Shown here: in pieces, positions 40,550 through 49,044 of the stretch
How the letters are laid out: every line of letters begins with the position of its first letter
How positions within the stretch are numbered: the first letter of the stretch is position 1
From: Streptosporangium becharense
Lineage (GTDB): Bacteria; Actinomycetota; Actinomycetes; Streptosporangiales; Streptosporangiaceae
NCBI RefSeq assembly: GCF_014204985.1
Contig: NZ_JACHMP010000001.1
Coordinates: forward strand, 5,456,001-5,520,000
DNA length: 64,000 nucleotides
Direction: 5' to 3'
The notes under the pieces: generated by a model
Seen by the model: only the letters and a program-made list of their open reading frames with translations
What the model was told of the DNA's origin: nothing
The model's database searches: none
Position numbers and translations under genes: made by a program

Positions 40550-42916
40550 GTGAGCGGGCGGCGGACGCAACGGGTGGTCTCCGCGGTGATCGCCCTGACG
40601 GGGCTCTGCTACCTGGGATACGTCCTGCTCCTCAGATCGCAGAACGACGCCGACGAGGTATCCAGCATCCTGACCGCCCTGGTCACCCTGCTCGCCACCT
40701 TCGGCTTCTTCGCACCCCCGCGCCGGACGACGGGTGACATCGCCCAGATCACCGGTCCGCTGCGGACCGAGATGCGGGTGATCCTGGGCAGGGAGGCGCA
40801 CCGGCGGCGGCTGCTCGGTTCCCGGATCCTGCCGGTGGTGCTCAGAAGCAGGGACGGCGGGCGGCACCCCGACCTGCACATCGGCCCCGCCGACGGCACC
40901 CCGGTCACCGCCGGGGAGTTCGGCGCCACCGCCGCCGCGCTCGTCACCGCGGGTGCCCTGCGCCGGGCCGTCGTCTACGGGACCACCGGCGGCGGGAAGA
41001 CCACCCTCGCCCTGCTGATGGCGCGCGGGCTGCTGGACGACCCCGCCCGGTTGCCCGTCCCGCTCTCCCTGGCCTCCTGGGACCCGGCCGAACCGCTCGA
41101 CTCCTGGCTCGGCAGGCAGCTCAGGAACGCCTACGAGAGCGTCCGGGGCGTCGAGGACGTCACGCGGCTGCTCGACCAGCTCGTCTTCACCACCGAACCG
41201 GTCTTCGTGTTCGACGGGCTCGACGAGCTCCCCCGCGGCACGGCCGGTGAGGCGATGCGGCAGATCGCCGAGCGGATACCCTCCCACGTGACGGTGATCG
41301 TGCTCTGCGGATCGCGCCGGCGCATCGGGCAGTTCCCCGGGCCGGAGAACTGGGCCGGTTACGACATCCTGCCCCTCACCACCGAGACGATCCACCGCTA
41401 CCTGGCCCTGTCCACCACGGGCGGGGTGCGGGTCGATCCGGGCTCCAACCAGGCGCGGGTGCTGAGCACCCCCCTCTACCTGAGCCTGTTCCGGCGGCTG
41501 GTCGCCTCGGGGACGGCGCGGCCCGAGGAGTTCCTGGCCCCGGCCGACTCCTCGCCGCACGAACTACGCGACTTCCTCATCGACCGCCACGTGGAGAGCG
41601 CACTCTCCGTCGACGGGGAACTGCTGCACAGCAGGGACGGCCGCCATCTCGGGTTCCTCGCCTACCAGCTCCACGCGCGGGGCCTGAGCGGTTTCACCTG
41701 GTGGCGCGTCCACGAGGCCGTCCCACCCGCCTGGATCGCGACGCTCTTCGGACTGGCCGTCGGCCCCGCCTACGAGCTGGCGCTGCGGATGCCCGACGGG
41801 CTCACCCGGGGTTTCGCCATCGGCACGACGACGGCGGTGATCCTCGGTGCCACCCGCGGCACGGTCTTCGGGGCGGGGCCTGCCGCGACCATGGGCCTGG
41901 TGTCGGGTCTCGTGGTCTTCCTGCTGGGTCGCGGGGTGCTGCCCGCCGGGGTCGCGGTCGCGGACGCCGTCCAGTGCGGCACCGCGATCGCGATCGTCGC
42001 CTTCGGCAAGGCGAAGGTCCTGGAGGGAGTGGTGCGGCCGGTGCTGCTCGTCGCGTCCGCGGGTACGCTCTCCGCCGCGGCCACCGTCGTCACGCAACGG
42101 TGGCTGGTGGCGGACGGCCACGTCGACCGCCGGTTCACCGGGGTGCTGCTGGCGGTCACCCTGGGGATCGGCGTCGCGGTGCTGGCGGCCCGCCTGCTGA
42201 TCCCGGGACGTGCGGCGCTCTCCCCGGCCCGGGTGGGCTTCCGGCTCCGCCGGGGCGTCCACGGGCCGCGAAGGATCGTCGCCGGCGTCGTCGCGGCGAC
42301 GCCGGTCGGCCTCGCCGGCGGGATCACCGGCGCGTTCCGGCACGACCTGGCCTACGGCGTGGCCCTGGCCTTCTCCTTCGGGCTCACGGCGGGCGTCCCG
42401 GTCGGGATCGTGGGAGGTCTCGTCAGCTGGGCGGGCGTCACGGGAAGCGGTCCCCGGCGCGGGCAGGCGGTCGCCGTCGCCAGCCCCCGCAGTCTCCTCC
42501 GCGACGACGTCACGACGTTCGCGGTCAGCGTGGCGGGGGTCGGCCTGGCCGCGACGCTCGCCCTGGCCGCGCTCCTCGGGCCGATGTCCTGCCTGCTCGA
42601 CGTGGTCGTGCGCGTCTCGCGGCTGCGGCTGGGGATCGAGGACGGGCTGCTGTTCGGCCTGACGATCGGAGTGGTTGTGGCGAGCTTCAACTCGGCGTGC
42701 ATCGCCTACTTCATGTCGCTGACGTGGTTTGCGACGACCCGGAAGCTGCCCTGGAGGTTCATCCGGTTCGCCGACCGGCTGTGCGCGCGGGAGATCCTGC
42801 GCAGGGAGGGCGTGCTGTACCAGTTCAGGAACGACGACATCAAGATCCGCCTGGCCCACCGCTTCGAGCCCCGCTGCCGCTGCGAGGCCGGAGGAGAGGG
42901 GACGGAACGGGCCTGA
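40550..42916 (+). CDS. Membrane-associated NACHT/STAND NTPase
   Basis: 788 residues from GTG 40550 (GGGAGAAGG upstream; GTG 40514 is an alternative). Two N-terminal hydrophobic helices (residues ~8-27 and ~38-55) come first. The NACHT domain has Walker A GTTGGGKTT at 144-152 and Walker B VFVFDGLDELPRG at ~217-229, with the DGLDE typical of NACHT. An LSTTGGVRVDPGSNQARVLS/TPLYLSLFRRL helical segment follows (~290-335). From ~residue 400 onward are about ten to twelve membrane helices ending in a cytosolic His/Cys-rich tail (HRFEPRCRCEAGG). Bacterial NACHT proteins include phage-sensing STAND ATPases, but this class with a polytopic membrane C-terminus is not clearly assigned; a defence role is inference. 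Confidence 0.82.
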   Translation: MSGRRTQRVVSAVIALTGLCYLGYVLLLRSQNDADEVSSILTALVTLLATFGFFAPPRRTTGDIAQITGPLRTEMRVILGREAHRRRLLGSRILPVVLRSRDGGRHPDLHIGPADGTPVTAGEFGATAAALVTAGALRRAVVYGTTGGGKTTLALLMARGLLDDPARLPVPLSLASWDPAEPLDSWLGRQLRNAYESVRGVEDVTRLLDQLVFTTEPVFVFDGLDELPRGTAGEAMRQIAERIPSHVTVIVLCGSRRRIGQFPGPENWAGYDILPLTTETIHRYLALSTTGGVRVDPGSNQARVLSTPLYLSLFRRLVASGTARPEEFLAPADSSPHELRDFLIDRHVESALSVDGELLHSRDGRHLGFLAYQLHARGLSGFTWWRVHEAVPPAWIATLFGLAVGPAYELALRMPDGLTRGFAIGTTTAVILGATRGTVFGAGPAATMGLVSGLVVFLLGRGVLPAGVAVADAVQCGTAIAIVAFGKAKVLEGVVRPVLLVASAGTLSAAATVVTQRWLVADGHVDRRFTGVLLAVTLGIGVAVLAARLLIPGRAALSPARVGFRLRRGVHGPRRIVAGVVAATPVGLAGGITGAFRHDLAYGVALAFSFGLTAGVPVGIVGGLVSWAGVTGSGPRRGQAVAVASPRSLLRDDVTTFAVSVAGVGLAATLALAALLGPMSCLLDVVVRVSRLRLGIEDGLLFGLTIGVVVASFNSACIAYFMSLTWFATTRKLPWRFIRFADRLCAREILRREGVLYQFRNDDIKIRLAHRFEPRCRCEAGGEGTERA

Positions 42917-42939
42917 TGCGGGGCCCTGGCGGGGACGTG

Positions 42940-43027
42940 CCCGTGACACGGGACGGAACGGCGGACGCGGCTCCGGCGGGGACGCCGCCCGTGACACGGT
43001 GGCCGTGACACGGTGGCCGTGACACGG
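42940..43027. repeat. Four CCGTGACACGG palindromes, three in 14-bp tandem
   Basis: Copies at 42941-42951, 42989-42999, 43003-43013 and 43017-43027; the last three repeat every 14 bases (GGTGGCCGTGACAC). Each is a perfect 11-bp dyad centred on A. The stretch fills the gap between the NACHT gene end and the convergent carboxypeptidase gene. Confidence 0.85.
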
Positions 43028-43062
43028 GACGGTGCGGTCCCTCTCCCCGCCGGTGCCCGAGG

Positions 43063-44151
43063 TCAGACGGCCGGGACTGGAGCCAGCTCCTCGGCCCAGT
43101 CGAGCAGGCGCGTGGCGGTCTGGAAACGCCGCTCGGACTTGGACTCGCCAAGGATCACCCCGACGATCCGGCGGCCGTCGCGATCGGCGGCGAACGACAG
43201 GCAGTAACCGGCGGCGTCGGTGTAACCGGTCTTGACACCCAGCGCGCCGGGGGTCTTGCCGAGAAGCTTGTTGCTGTTGGTCCAGACGTGGGCCCGGTGC
43301 AGCTTGGTCTTCGGGACGACGTGCCGCCTGGTGGCGGAGATGATCCGCATCGTCGGGTCGCGTAGGGCGATCTCGGCCAGCTTCGCCTGGTCGGTGGCGG
43401 TGGAGTAGCCGGGTTTCGGCTTGGGCAGCCCGTCGGCGTTGGCGTAGGAGGTGTCGGTCAGCCCCAGGGAACGGGCCATGGTGTTCATCTTCGCCACGAA
43501 CCTGGCGTTGCCCGGACCGTAGACGCGGGCCAGGGCGTGCGAGGCGTCGGCTCCCGAGGGGAGCATGACCCCGTAGAGGAGGTCCCGGACGGTCAGGCGC
43601 TCCCCGGCGCGCAGCGAGGCGTGGGTCGCGCCGTTGCGCGCGGCGTGCTTGACGTCGGCCGCGGTGATCGTGACCGTGTCGTCCAGCCGGGCCTCGCGCA
43701 GCACGACGTACGCCGCCATGACCTTGGTGAGGCTGGCCACCGGCATCCGGCGCGCCGCCTGCTTACTGAGATGGACCGTTCCGGTACCCGGCTCGTACAG
43801 GAAAACGGCCCGTCCCGGTGCCGCCGGCGCGGAGTCCCGGGCGTCCCACGCCGAGACGGGAACGGCCGGTCCGGCGACCGGGACCGCCGGGGCCGGCCGC
43901 CCGGCGGAAACGGGCACAGCGGACACAGCGGGTGCGGCGGACGCGGCAGGCACGGTGAGTGCGGCGGACGCGGTGAGTGCGGCGGTCGGCGCGGGCACGA
44001 CGGACGCGGTGAGCACGGGCACGGCGGGTGCGGCGCGCGGAACGGTCGGAGCGGGTGCGGAGGTCTGGAGGGACGACGCGGGAAAGGTGATCGCCGCGGC
44101 CACTGCGGCGCAGGTCATCAGGTGGATTCCCCCGGTTTGCATGGGAGCCAT
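43063..44151 (-). CDS. D-alanyl-D-alanine carboxypeptidase (peptidase S11)
   Basis: 362 residues from ATG 44151 (GTG 44166 possible). Signal-like N-terminus, then ~90 residues of Ala/Val/Pro/Thr low complexity. The S11 domain starts at about residue 110. SxxK is PVASLTKVMAAY, the second motif is SGA (VMLPSGADAS) instead of the usual SGN, and KTG is in LGVKTGYTDAAGYCLSF. PANADGLPKPKPGYSTATDQ-type spacing is normal. The enzyme trims the terminal D-Ala of pentapeptides at the outer face of the membrane. Asn-to-Ala in motif 2 is a real deviation that might reduce activity. Confidence 0.88.
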   Translation of the reverse strand: MAPMQTGGIHLMTCAAVAAAITFPASSLQTSAPAPTVPRAAPAVPVLTASVVPAPTAALTASAALTVPAASAAPAVSAVPVSAGRPAPAVPVAGPAVPVSAWDARDSAPAAPGRAVFLYEPGTGTVHLSKQAARRMPVASLTKVMAAYVVLREARLDDTVTITAADVKHAARNGATHASLRAGERLTVRDLLYGVMLPSGADASHALARVYGPGNARFVAKMNTMARSLGLTDTSYANADGLPKPKPGYSTATDQAKLAEIALRDPTMRIISATRRHVVPKTKLHRAHVWTNSNKLLGKTPGALGVKTGYTDAAGYCLSFAADRDGRRIVGVILGESKSERRFQTATRLLDWAEELAPVPAV

Positions 44152-44294
44152 GGTGACAGAATCCACCGGCGATATGTCGACTCTGAGGTTTTGGCCGCCC
44201 GAAAGATGGCAGCAGTGGTCTTATGGCCAGGAGCACGGACAAGGCACCCCCATCCGGACCGGTGCCCGGGGCGGACGGTCGCCCCGGGAGGCGC

Positions 44295-44849
44295 TCAGGG
44301 CGTCGTGAGCTTTTCGGAATCCCGGCGGGCGGCGGCCCTGCGGCGGCGCCGGCGCACGAAGCCGGCGACCACGGCCAGCACCACCAGGGCCGCCAGGACC
44401 GCCAGCAGCGGCGACTGCGCGGCCAGTTCCAGCCAGCCCCAGATCACCGCGTAGAGGCCCAGATACGTCACCGGAACCCAGGTCAGGCAGCCGAGCGCGC
44501 TGGCCACGACGTACCAGGGATAGGAGATCCGCAGCACACCGGCCACCCAGGGCAGCGTGTGGCGCACACCCGGCACCCAGAAGCAGGCGTAGACGGCGAG
44601 CGCCCCCCACTTCCGGACGGCGGCCTCGACCTTGAGGATCTTGTCTTCGGGGATCTTCCGCCCCAGGCGGGAGGCGTAGATCTTCGGGCCGAGCCGGTGG
44701 CCGATCCAGTAGTAGGCCTGGAAGGCGGCGAACAGGCCGATGCCGCCGAGGATCATCGGCCAGAGCCACGCGGATATCCCCAGAAAGGACGTGGATCCGG
44801 GGTCGGGGGCCGCCGACGCAACAGGTCGCATTCCGAACATCACCGCCAC
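44295..44849 (-). CDS. DedA/VTT family membrane protein
   Basis: 184 residues. The first helix and the central VTT domain are present: GLFAAFQAYYWIGHRLGPKI, then FWVPGVRHTLPWVAGVLRIS with the conserved R/P/G pattern, and three to four helices with a basic Arg-rich C-terminus. DedA proteins act as lipid (for example undecaprenyl phosphate or PE) flippases. The N-terminal part before the VTT core is shorter than in typical 200-220 residue members. GTG start with GGCGGA eight bases upstream; a TAATAT box (about 44872-44877) may be its -10. Confidence 0.85.
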   Translation of the reverse strand: MAVMFGMRPVASAAPDPGSTSFLGISAWLWPMILGGIGLFAAFQAYYWIGHRLGPKIYASRLGRKIPEDKILKVEAAVRKWGALAVYACFWVPGVRHTLPWVAGVLRISYPWYVVASALGCLTWVPVTYLGLYAVIWGWLELAAQSPLLAVLAALVVLAVVAGFVRRRRRRAAARRDSEKLTTP

Positions 44850-45004
44850 GGTCGTTCCGCCTGTCCTGTCCCGATATTAGGGCCGCCTTACCTCACCCTG
44901 GACGGCGGGAGCCCGAAGCGGGCTTCCATCGGCTGCAAGCGGACGTCAACCAGAGATCAAGAACTGCGGCGTACACCTGTATGCGACGAAGGAAGGTGTC
45001 TGAC

Positions 45005-45595
45005 ATGAATCCGCGTAACAGGGTGACGCCGATGGTGGCGAGTGGGACCACGAGCGTCGTCAAGCTGCTCGTCGCCACGCTCGCCTTCACCGGAGCCTAC
45101 CTGGGAGTGGAGAGCACCTACGGCGCCTCCGAGCGGAGCGAGCGAGCCCCGGCGGCCCAGATCTCGGCAGCCCGGGCCCCGGTGCACACGGTGGCCCTGT
45201 CGTCGGAGTCGACGCCCGCCGAGCAGGTCGCCGTCGAGCAGGCCGCCGAGCAGGTGGTGGCGGGCCGGGCCGCGCAGGTCCCGGCGAAGGGCGTGGTGAC
45301 CGTCAGCGAGCTCACCGTCTCCGGCTCGTGCGACCGGCCGTACCGGATCCAGAGCGTGGTCGGCGACGCCGACCCCAAGGCCGCGGTCTCCTACGACTGG
45401 CGCCTGGAGCGCTGGAGCCCGGCCAGCCGCGCCTGGCGGACCTACCTGACCGCGAGCTCCGGCTTCACCGGTGGCAGTCAGACCGTCGAGTGGCAGCCGC
45501 GGATCGTCGACAACCCCGGCTGGTACCGGGCGGTGCTGACGGTCTCCGGCGAGCGCGACCCGCTGCGCAGCGAGAAGTTCCGCGTCACCTGCTGA
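45005..45595 (+). CDS. Secreted or membrane-tethered hypothetical protein
   Basis: 196 residues from ATG 45005, GGAAGG eight bases upstream. A single N-terminal hydrophobic segment (residues ~17-35) acts as signal or anchor. An Ala/Glu/Gln-rich spacer (~45-95) is followed by a ~90-residue domain with two Cys (SCDRPY and the terminal VTC). WRLERWSPASRAWRTYLTA and VEWQPRIVDNPGWYRAVLTV suggest an Ig-like/PKD-type beta sandwich. No family recognised. It ends at a bidirectional terminator shared with the convergent SARP gene. Confidence 0.78.
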   Translation: MNPRNRVTPMVASGTTSVVKLLVATLAFTGAYLGVESTYGASERSERAPAAQISAARAPVHTVALSSESTPAEQVAVEQAAEQVVAGRAAQVPAKGVVTVSELTVSGSCDRPYRIQSVVGDADPKAAVSYDWRLERWSPASRAWRTYLTASSGFTGGSQTVEWQPRIVDNPGWYRAVLTVSGERDPLRSEKFRVTC

Positions 45596-45600
45596 CCCCG

Positions 45601-45622
45601 CCGCCGCCCGGCCGGGCGGCGG
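45601..45622. terminator. Perfect 22-bp palindromic bidirectional terminator
   Basis: CCGCCGCCCGG (45601-45611) and CCGGGCGGCGG (45612-45622) fill the whole gap between the convergent genes ending at 45595 and 45623. Confidence 0.75.
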
Positions 45623-48600
45623 TCAGTCGCCGAGGGAACGCCGCGCCGCCTCCACCCACCGGGGGACGCCGACCCGCTCCGCGACCGCCAGGGCGTTCTC
45701 GTAGTGCGGTTTGACCGCGTCGGCGAACCCCAGCCGCAGCGCCAGGTCGCCCAGGGTCAGCGAGATCGGCCACAACGCCACCACACCCGTGCCCGCCCCC
45801 GCGATCCGGTCCGCGAACGGCTTCAGCGTGTCGTACGCCTCGGTCATCCGTTCCCGGTCGTCCAGGAGCATCCCGGCCAGGGCCCGCCAGACCATCGCCA
45901 GCTCGTACAGGAAGTCGGGACGCACCGGGGTCTTCACCGCGATGACCGCCTTCGCGTCGCGCGGGTGACCCGCCGAGGCCAGGGCCACCGCGTAGGCGTC
46001 GGTCGTCCACTTGGCGCCGCGCTGGTGGGCTTCGGCCAGCGGCTCCACCATCTCGGCGGACCGGCCGTTGACCAGGTGCAGGCAGAACGCGGTGATCAGC
46101 GGCAGGTCCTGGCGGCCCTCCAGCATGCCCGCCTTGGCGGTCACCCGGGCGGCGTCGCGGTAGGCGCGCTCCGCCCCCGCGAAGTCTCCGGCGATCATCA
46201 GCCGTTGCCCGGCGTACCAGGCGACCACCGCGGCCGGCGCCGACAGGCCGTACTGCTTGGCCAGCTTCTCGGCGGCGGCCACGTGCGCGTCGGCGTCGGC
46301 GAACGCACCGGAGGCGGCGGCGCACTCCATCAGCACCAGGTGCGCCAGCGCCTGCACCGCGACCTGCCCGGTCGTCCTGCCGACCTCCAGCAGCTCCCGG
46401 CCGATGACCTCGCGCTCACCGACCGGCGTGATGCCGTACGACTGGCGCAGCCGACCGCTCAGCGCGGTCGCCAGCAGCGCGGGGTCACCGCTCCGCCGGG
46501 CCAGCTCCTCCGCCTCCAGCGAAGCCTGCTCGCCCCGCGGGGTGGCCGATCCCTCCAGTTCCAGCGCAAGCGTGGCCAGCAGGCTCGCCCGCAGTGACTG
46601 CTCGCTCGGAGGCAGCTCGACCAGCGCCTGCTCGGCGACGTCGACGATCTCCCAGGCGGTGCGGGTGAAGTCACGGGCCATGCCCTTGTGCGGCACGGCC
46701 AGTGAAGCCGCCACCCGGGCGGTGAGCTCCAGGTTGCCCAGCGGCAGCGCCGCGTCCATCGCCTCCCGCCGCCGCCTGCGGGCCGCCGCCATGTCACCGC
46801 AGAGCGCCAGCGACTTGATCAGCCGCAGCGTCAGCAGCAGCCGTTCCCTCGTCCGCTCCGGCGTGTGCGTGACGCCGGAACGGTCGAAGGCGGCGATCGC
46901 CTGCTCCCACAGCGTGGCGGCCTCACGGTGGGCGAAGCGCCGTTCGGCCTGCTCGGCGGCGAGCCCGGCGTAGTGCACCGCCTTGGCCGCGGTGTCGGCG
47001 GTGCCCGCCGCGTCGTAGTGGTGGGCCAGCGCGGCCACGTCACCGGGGTTCCGGTGCTCGATCACCGACGCCACCGCGGCGTGCAGGCGTGAGCGGCGCA
47101 GGCGCGAGGCGTCGGAGTACAGCGTGTCGCGGACCAGGTCATGGTCGAAGCGGAGCATGCCGGGGCCGGGCTCGGTGACCAGGCCGGCCAGCAGCGCGGC
47201 CTCCACCGCGTCGACGACGGCGTCCTCGTCGCCGGACACGTCGACCAGCACGTCGACGTCGACGTCGCGGCCGATCACCGCGGCCTGCAGCAGGATCTGC
47301 TGGGCCGGTCCGGGCAGCCGGGCGATCCGCCGGCGCAGTACGTCGCGGACCCCGGACGGCACACCGGAGATCACCTCGGCGGCCGTGGCGCGGTCGCTGA
47401 CCGCCTCGGCGTCGAGCAGGCGCACGGTCTCGCGGATGAAGAAGGGGTTGCCGCCGGTCCGCTCCACGATGGTGTTGACCGCGTCCTCGTCGACCTCGCG
47501 CACGCAGGTCGCCCGGACCAGCTCGGCCACCGCCTTGGTGTCGAGGCCGGTGAGGCCCACCCGGACGGGACCGAGCCTGGCCAGCGCGGCCAGCACGTCG
47601 GCCTGCTGGTCGCTCAGCTCGCTGTCACGGCAGGTCACCACCAGCAGCACCCGGCTGGTGGCCAGCAGGCTGGGCAGCGCGCGCAGCAGCGCCAGGGTCT
47701 GGTCGTCGGCCCAGTGCAGGTCCTCCAGGGTCAGCAGGATCGGCGTCTCCTTGGCGACGGCCGCCAGATAGCCGCCCACCGCCCGGTGCAGCCGGAACCC
47801 GCCGGAGACCTCGTCGTCAGGCTCGGGGGCCGTGTCGTCGAGGAGCGGGGCGAGCAACTGGGCGTACTCGCCGGGCCCGACGGCGCTGACCAGGGTGCGG
47901 AGGATCTCCACCCACGCCCAGCCGGGCGGTGTGGCGCTGCTGTCGGGGCAGGCGCCGCAGGAGACGCTCCAGCCCTCCTCGGACAGCTGCCGGATGAGCC
48001 GGCGGAGCAGGGTGGTCTTGCCCGCGCCCGCGTCGCCGCTGACGACCGCGACGGTGAACCGGCCGGCCCTGGACGCGGCCGAGGTCAGCCTGGCCAGCTC
48101 GGTGTCGCGGCCGACGAACGGCTCCGGCTCCAGCGGGGGCAGCTCCACCGGGGCCACCGTGGGCCGGGGCGGCCAGGAGTCGGCGGCCACCGGTGGCCGG
48201 AGCCGCGCGGGCGGCGGGGCGGCCAGTTCCAACCCCGGGTCCTGCGCCAGGATGTCGGATTCCAGCTTGCGCAGCGCCGGGCCCGGGTCGATGCCCAGCT
48301 CGTCGGAGAGGATCGTGCGGGCCTTGCGCATCGCGGCCAGCGCGTCGCCCTGCCGCCCGCACCGGTACAGCCCCAGGGCGAGCAGCCGCCAGCCCTCCTC
48401 GCGGAGCGGGTGCTCGGTGGTCAGCGCCTCCAGGTCGGGCACGGCCTCGGCGGGCAGGCCCATGCGCAGGGCACTGTCGGCGTGCCGCTCGCGGGCCACC
48501 AGGCGCAGCTCGGCCAGCCGGTTGACCTCGGCCTCCGCCCACGGCTGGTCGGCGAAGTCGGCGTACGGGGTGCCGCGCCACAGCCCGAGCGCCTTCTCCA

Positions 48601-48991
48601 GGCTGACCCGCGCGGACGCGGGGTCGTCACCCTCCAGCTGCTCACCGGCGCTGCGCACCAGCGACTCGAAGCGGAGCGCGTCGACCTGCTCGGGGGCGGC
48701 GCGCAGCGCGTAGCCGGAGGCCACCGTCACCAGCAGCCGGTTGGGGCCCCCACGGGGGCGGCCGGGCTCCAGCACCCGGCGCAGCCGGGAGATGTAGACC
48801 TGCAGGCCGGACTGGGCACCCTTGGCCGCGTCGTCGTCCCACAGGTCGTACAGCAGCGAGTCGACGGGCACGACCTGACCGCGTGCCACGAGCAGGCGGG
48901 CCAGGACGGCACGCTGCCGCAGCCCGCCTAGGTCGAGCTCGTCCTCACCGGAATGCGCCTCGACCGGACCGAGAACCCGGAACGCCACCAT
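45623..48991 (-). CDS. AfsR/SARP-type transcriptional regulator with AAA and TPR domains
   Basis: About 1122 residues from ATG 48991 (GTG 49027 is the alternative). An OmpR-type winged helix starts at once (VAFRVLGPVEAHSGEDELDL, then RLRRVLEPGR), residues ~1-95. The BTAD follows to ~245 (YADFADQPWAEAEVNRLAEL). An AAA/NB-ARC-type ATPase has Walker A GDAGAGKTTLLRRLIRQ (~residue 320) and Walker B ILLTLEDLHWADDQ (~415). The C-terminal ~450 residues are TPR-like helices. SARPs activate secondary-metabolite or developmental genes by binding direct repeats near the -35. No biosynthetic cluster is adjacent in the window, so it may be a pleiotropic AfsR-like regulator. The neighbouring glycan genes are on the same strand upstream. 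Confidence 0.92.
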   Translation of the reverse strand: MVAFRVLGPVEAHSGEDELDLGGLRQRAVLARLLVARGQVVPVDSLLYDLWDDDAAKGAQSGLQVYISRLRRVLEPGRPRGGPNRLLVTVASGYALRAAPEQVDALRFESLVRSAGEQLEGDDPASARVSLEKALGLWRGTPYADFADQPWAEAEVNRLAELRLVARERHADSALRMGLPAEAVPDLEALTTEHPLREEGWRLLALGLYRCGRQGDALAAMRKARTILSDELGIDPGPALRKLESDILAQDPGLELAAPPPARLRPPVAADSWPPRPTVAPVELPPLEPEPFVGRDTELARLTSAASRAGRFTVAVVSGDAGAGKTTLLRRLIRQLSEEGWSVSCGACPDSSATPPGWAWVEILRTLVSAVGPGEYAQLLAPLLDDTAPEPDDEVSGGFRLHRAVGGYLAAVAKETPILLTLEDLHWADDQTLALLRALPSLLATSRVLLVVTCRDSELSDQQADVLAALARLGPVRVGLTGLDTKAVAELVRATCVREVDEDAVNTIVERTGGNPFFIRETVRLLDAEAVSDRATAAEVISGVPSGVRDVLRRRIARLPGPAQQILLQAAVIGRDVDVDVLVDVSGDEDAVVDAVEAALLAGLVTEPGPGMLRFDHDLVRDTLYSDASRLRRSRLHAAVASVIEHRNPGDVAALAHHYDAAGTADTAAKAVHYAGLAAEQAERRFAHREAATLWEQAIAAFDRSGVTHTPERTRERLLLTLRLIKSLALCGDMAAARRRRREAMDAALPLGNLELTARVAASLAVPHKGMARDFTRTAWEIVDVAEQALVELPPSEQSLRASLLATLALELEGSATPRGEQASLEAEELARRSGDPALLATALSGRLRQSYGITPVGEREVIGRELLEVGRTTGQVAVQALAHLVLMECAAASGAFADADAHVAAAEKLAKQYGLSAPAAVVAWYAGQRLMIAGDFAGAERAYRDAARVTAKAGMLEGRQDLPLITAFCLHLVNGRSAEMVEPLAEAHQRGAKWTTDAYAVALASAGHPRDAKAVIAVKTPVRPDFLYELAMVWRALAGMLLDDRERMTEAYDTLKPFADRIAGAGTGVVALWPISLTLGDLALRLGFADAVKPHYENALAVAERVGVPRWVEAARRSLGD

Positions 48992-49044
48992 GTCAGCCGC
49001 CACGCTATGCGGGCCTTCGAACGACACACAAGATATTTCCCAAT

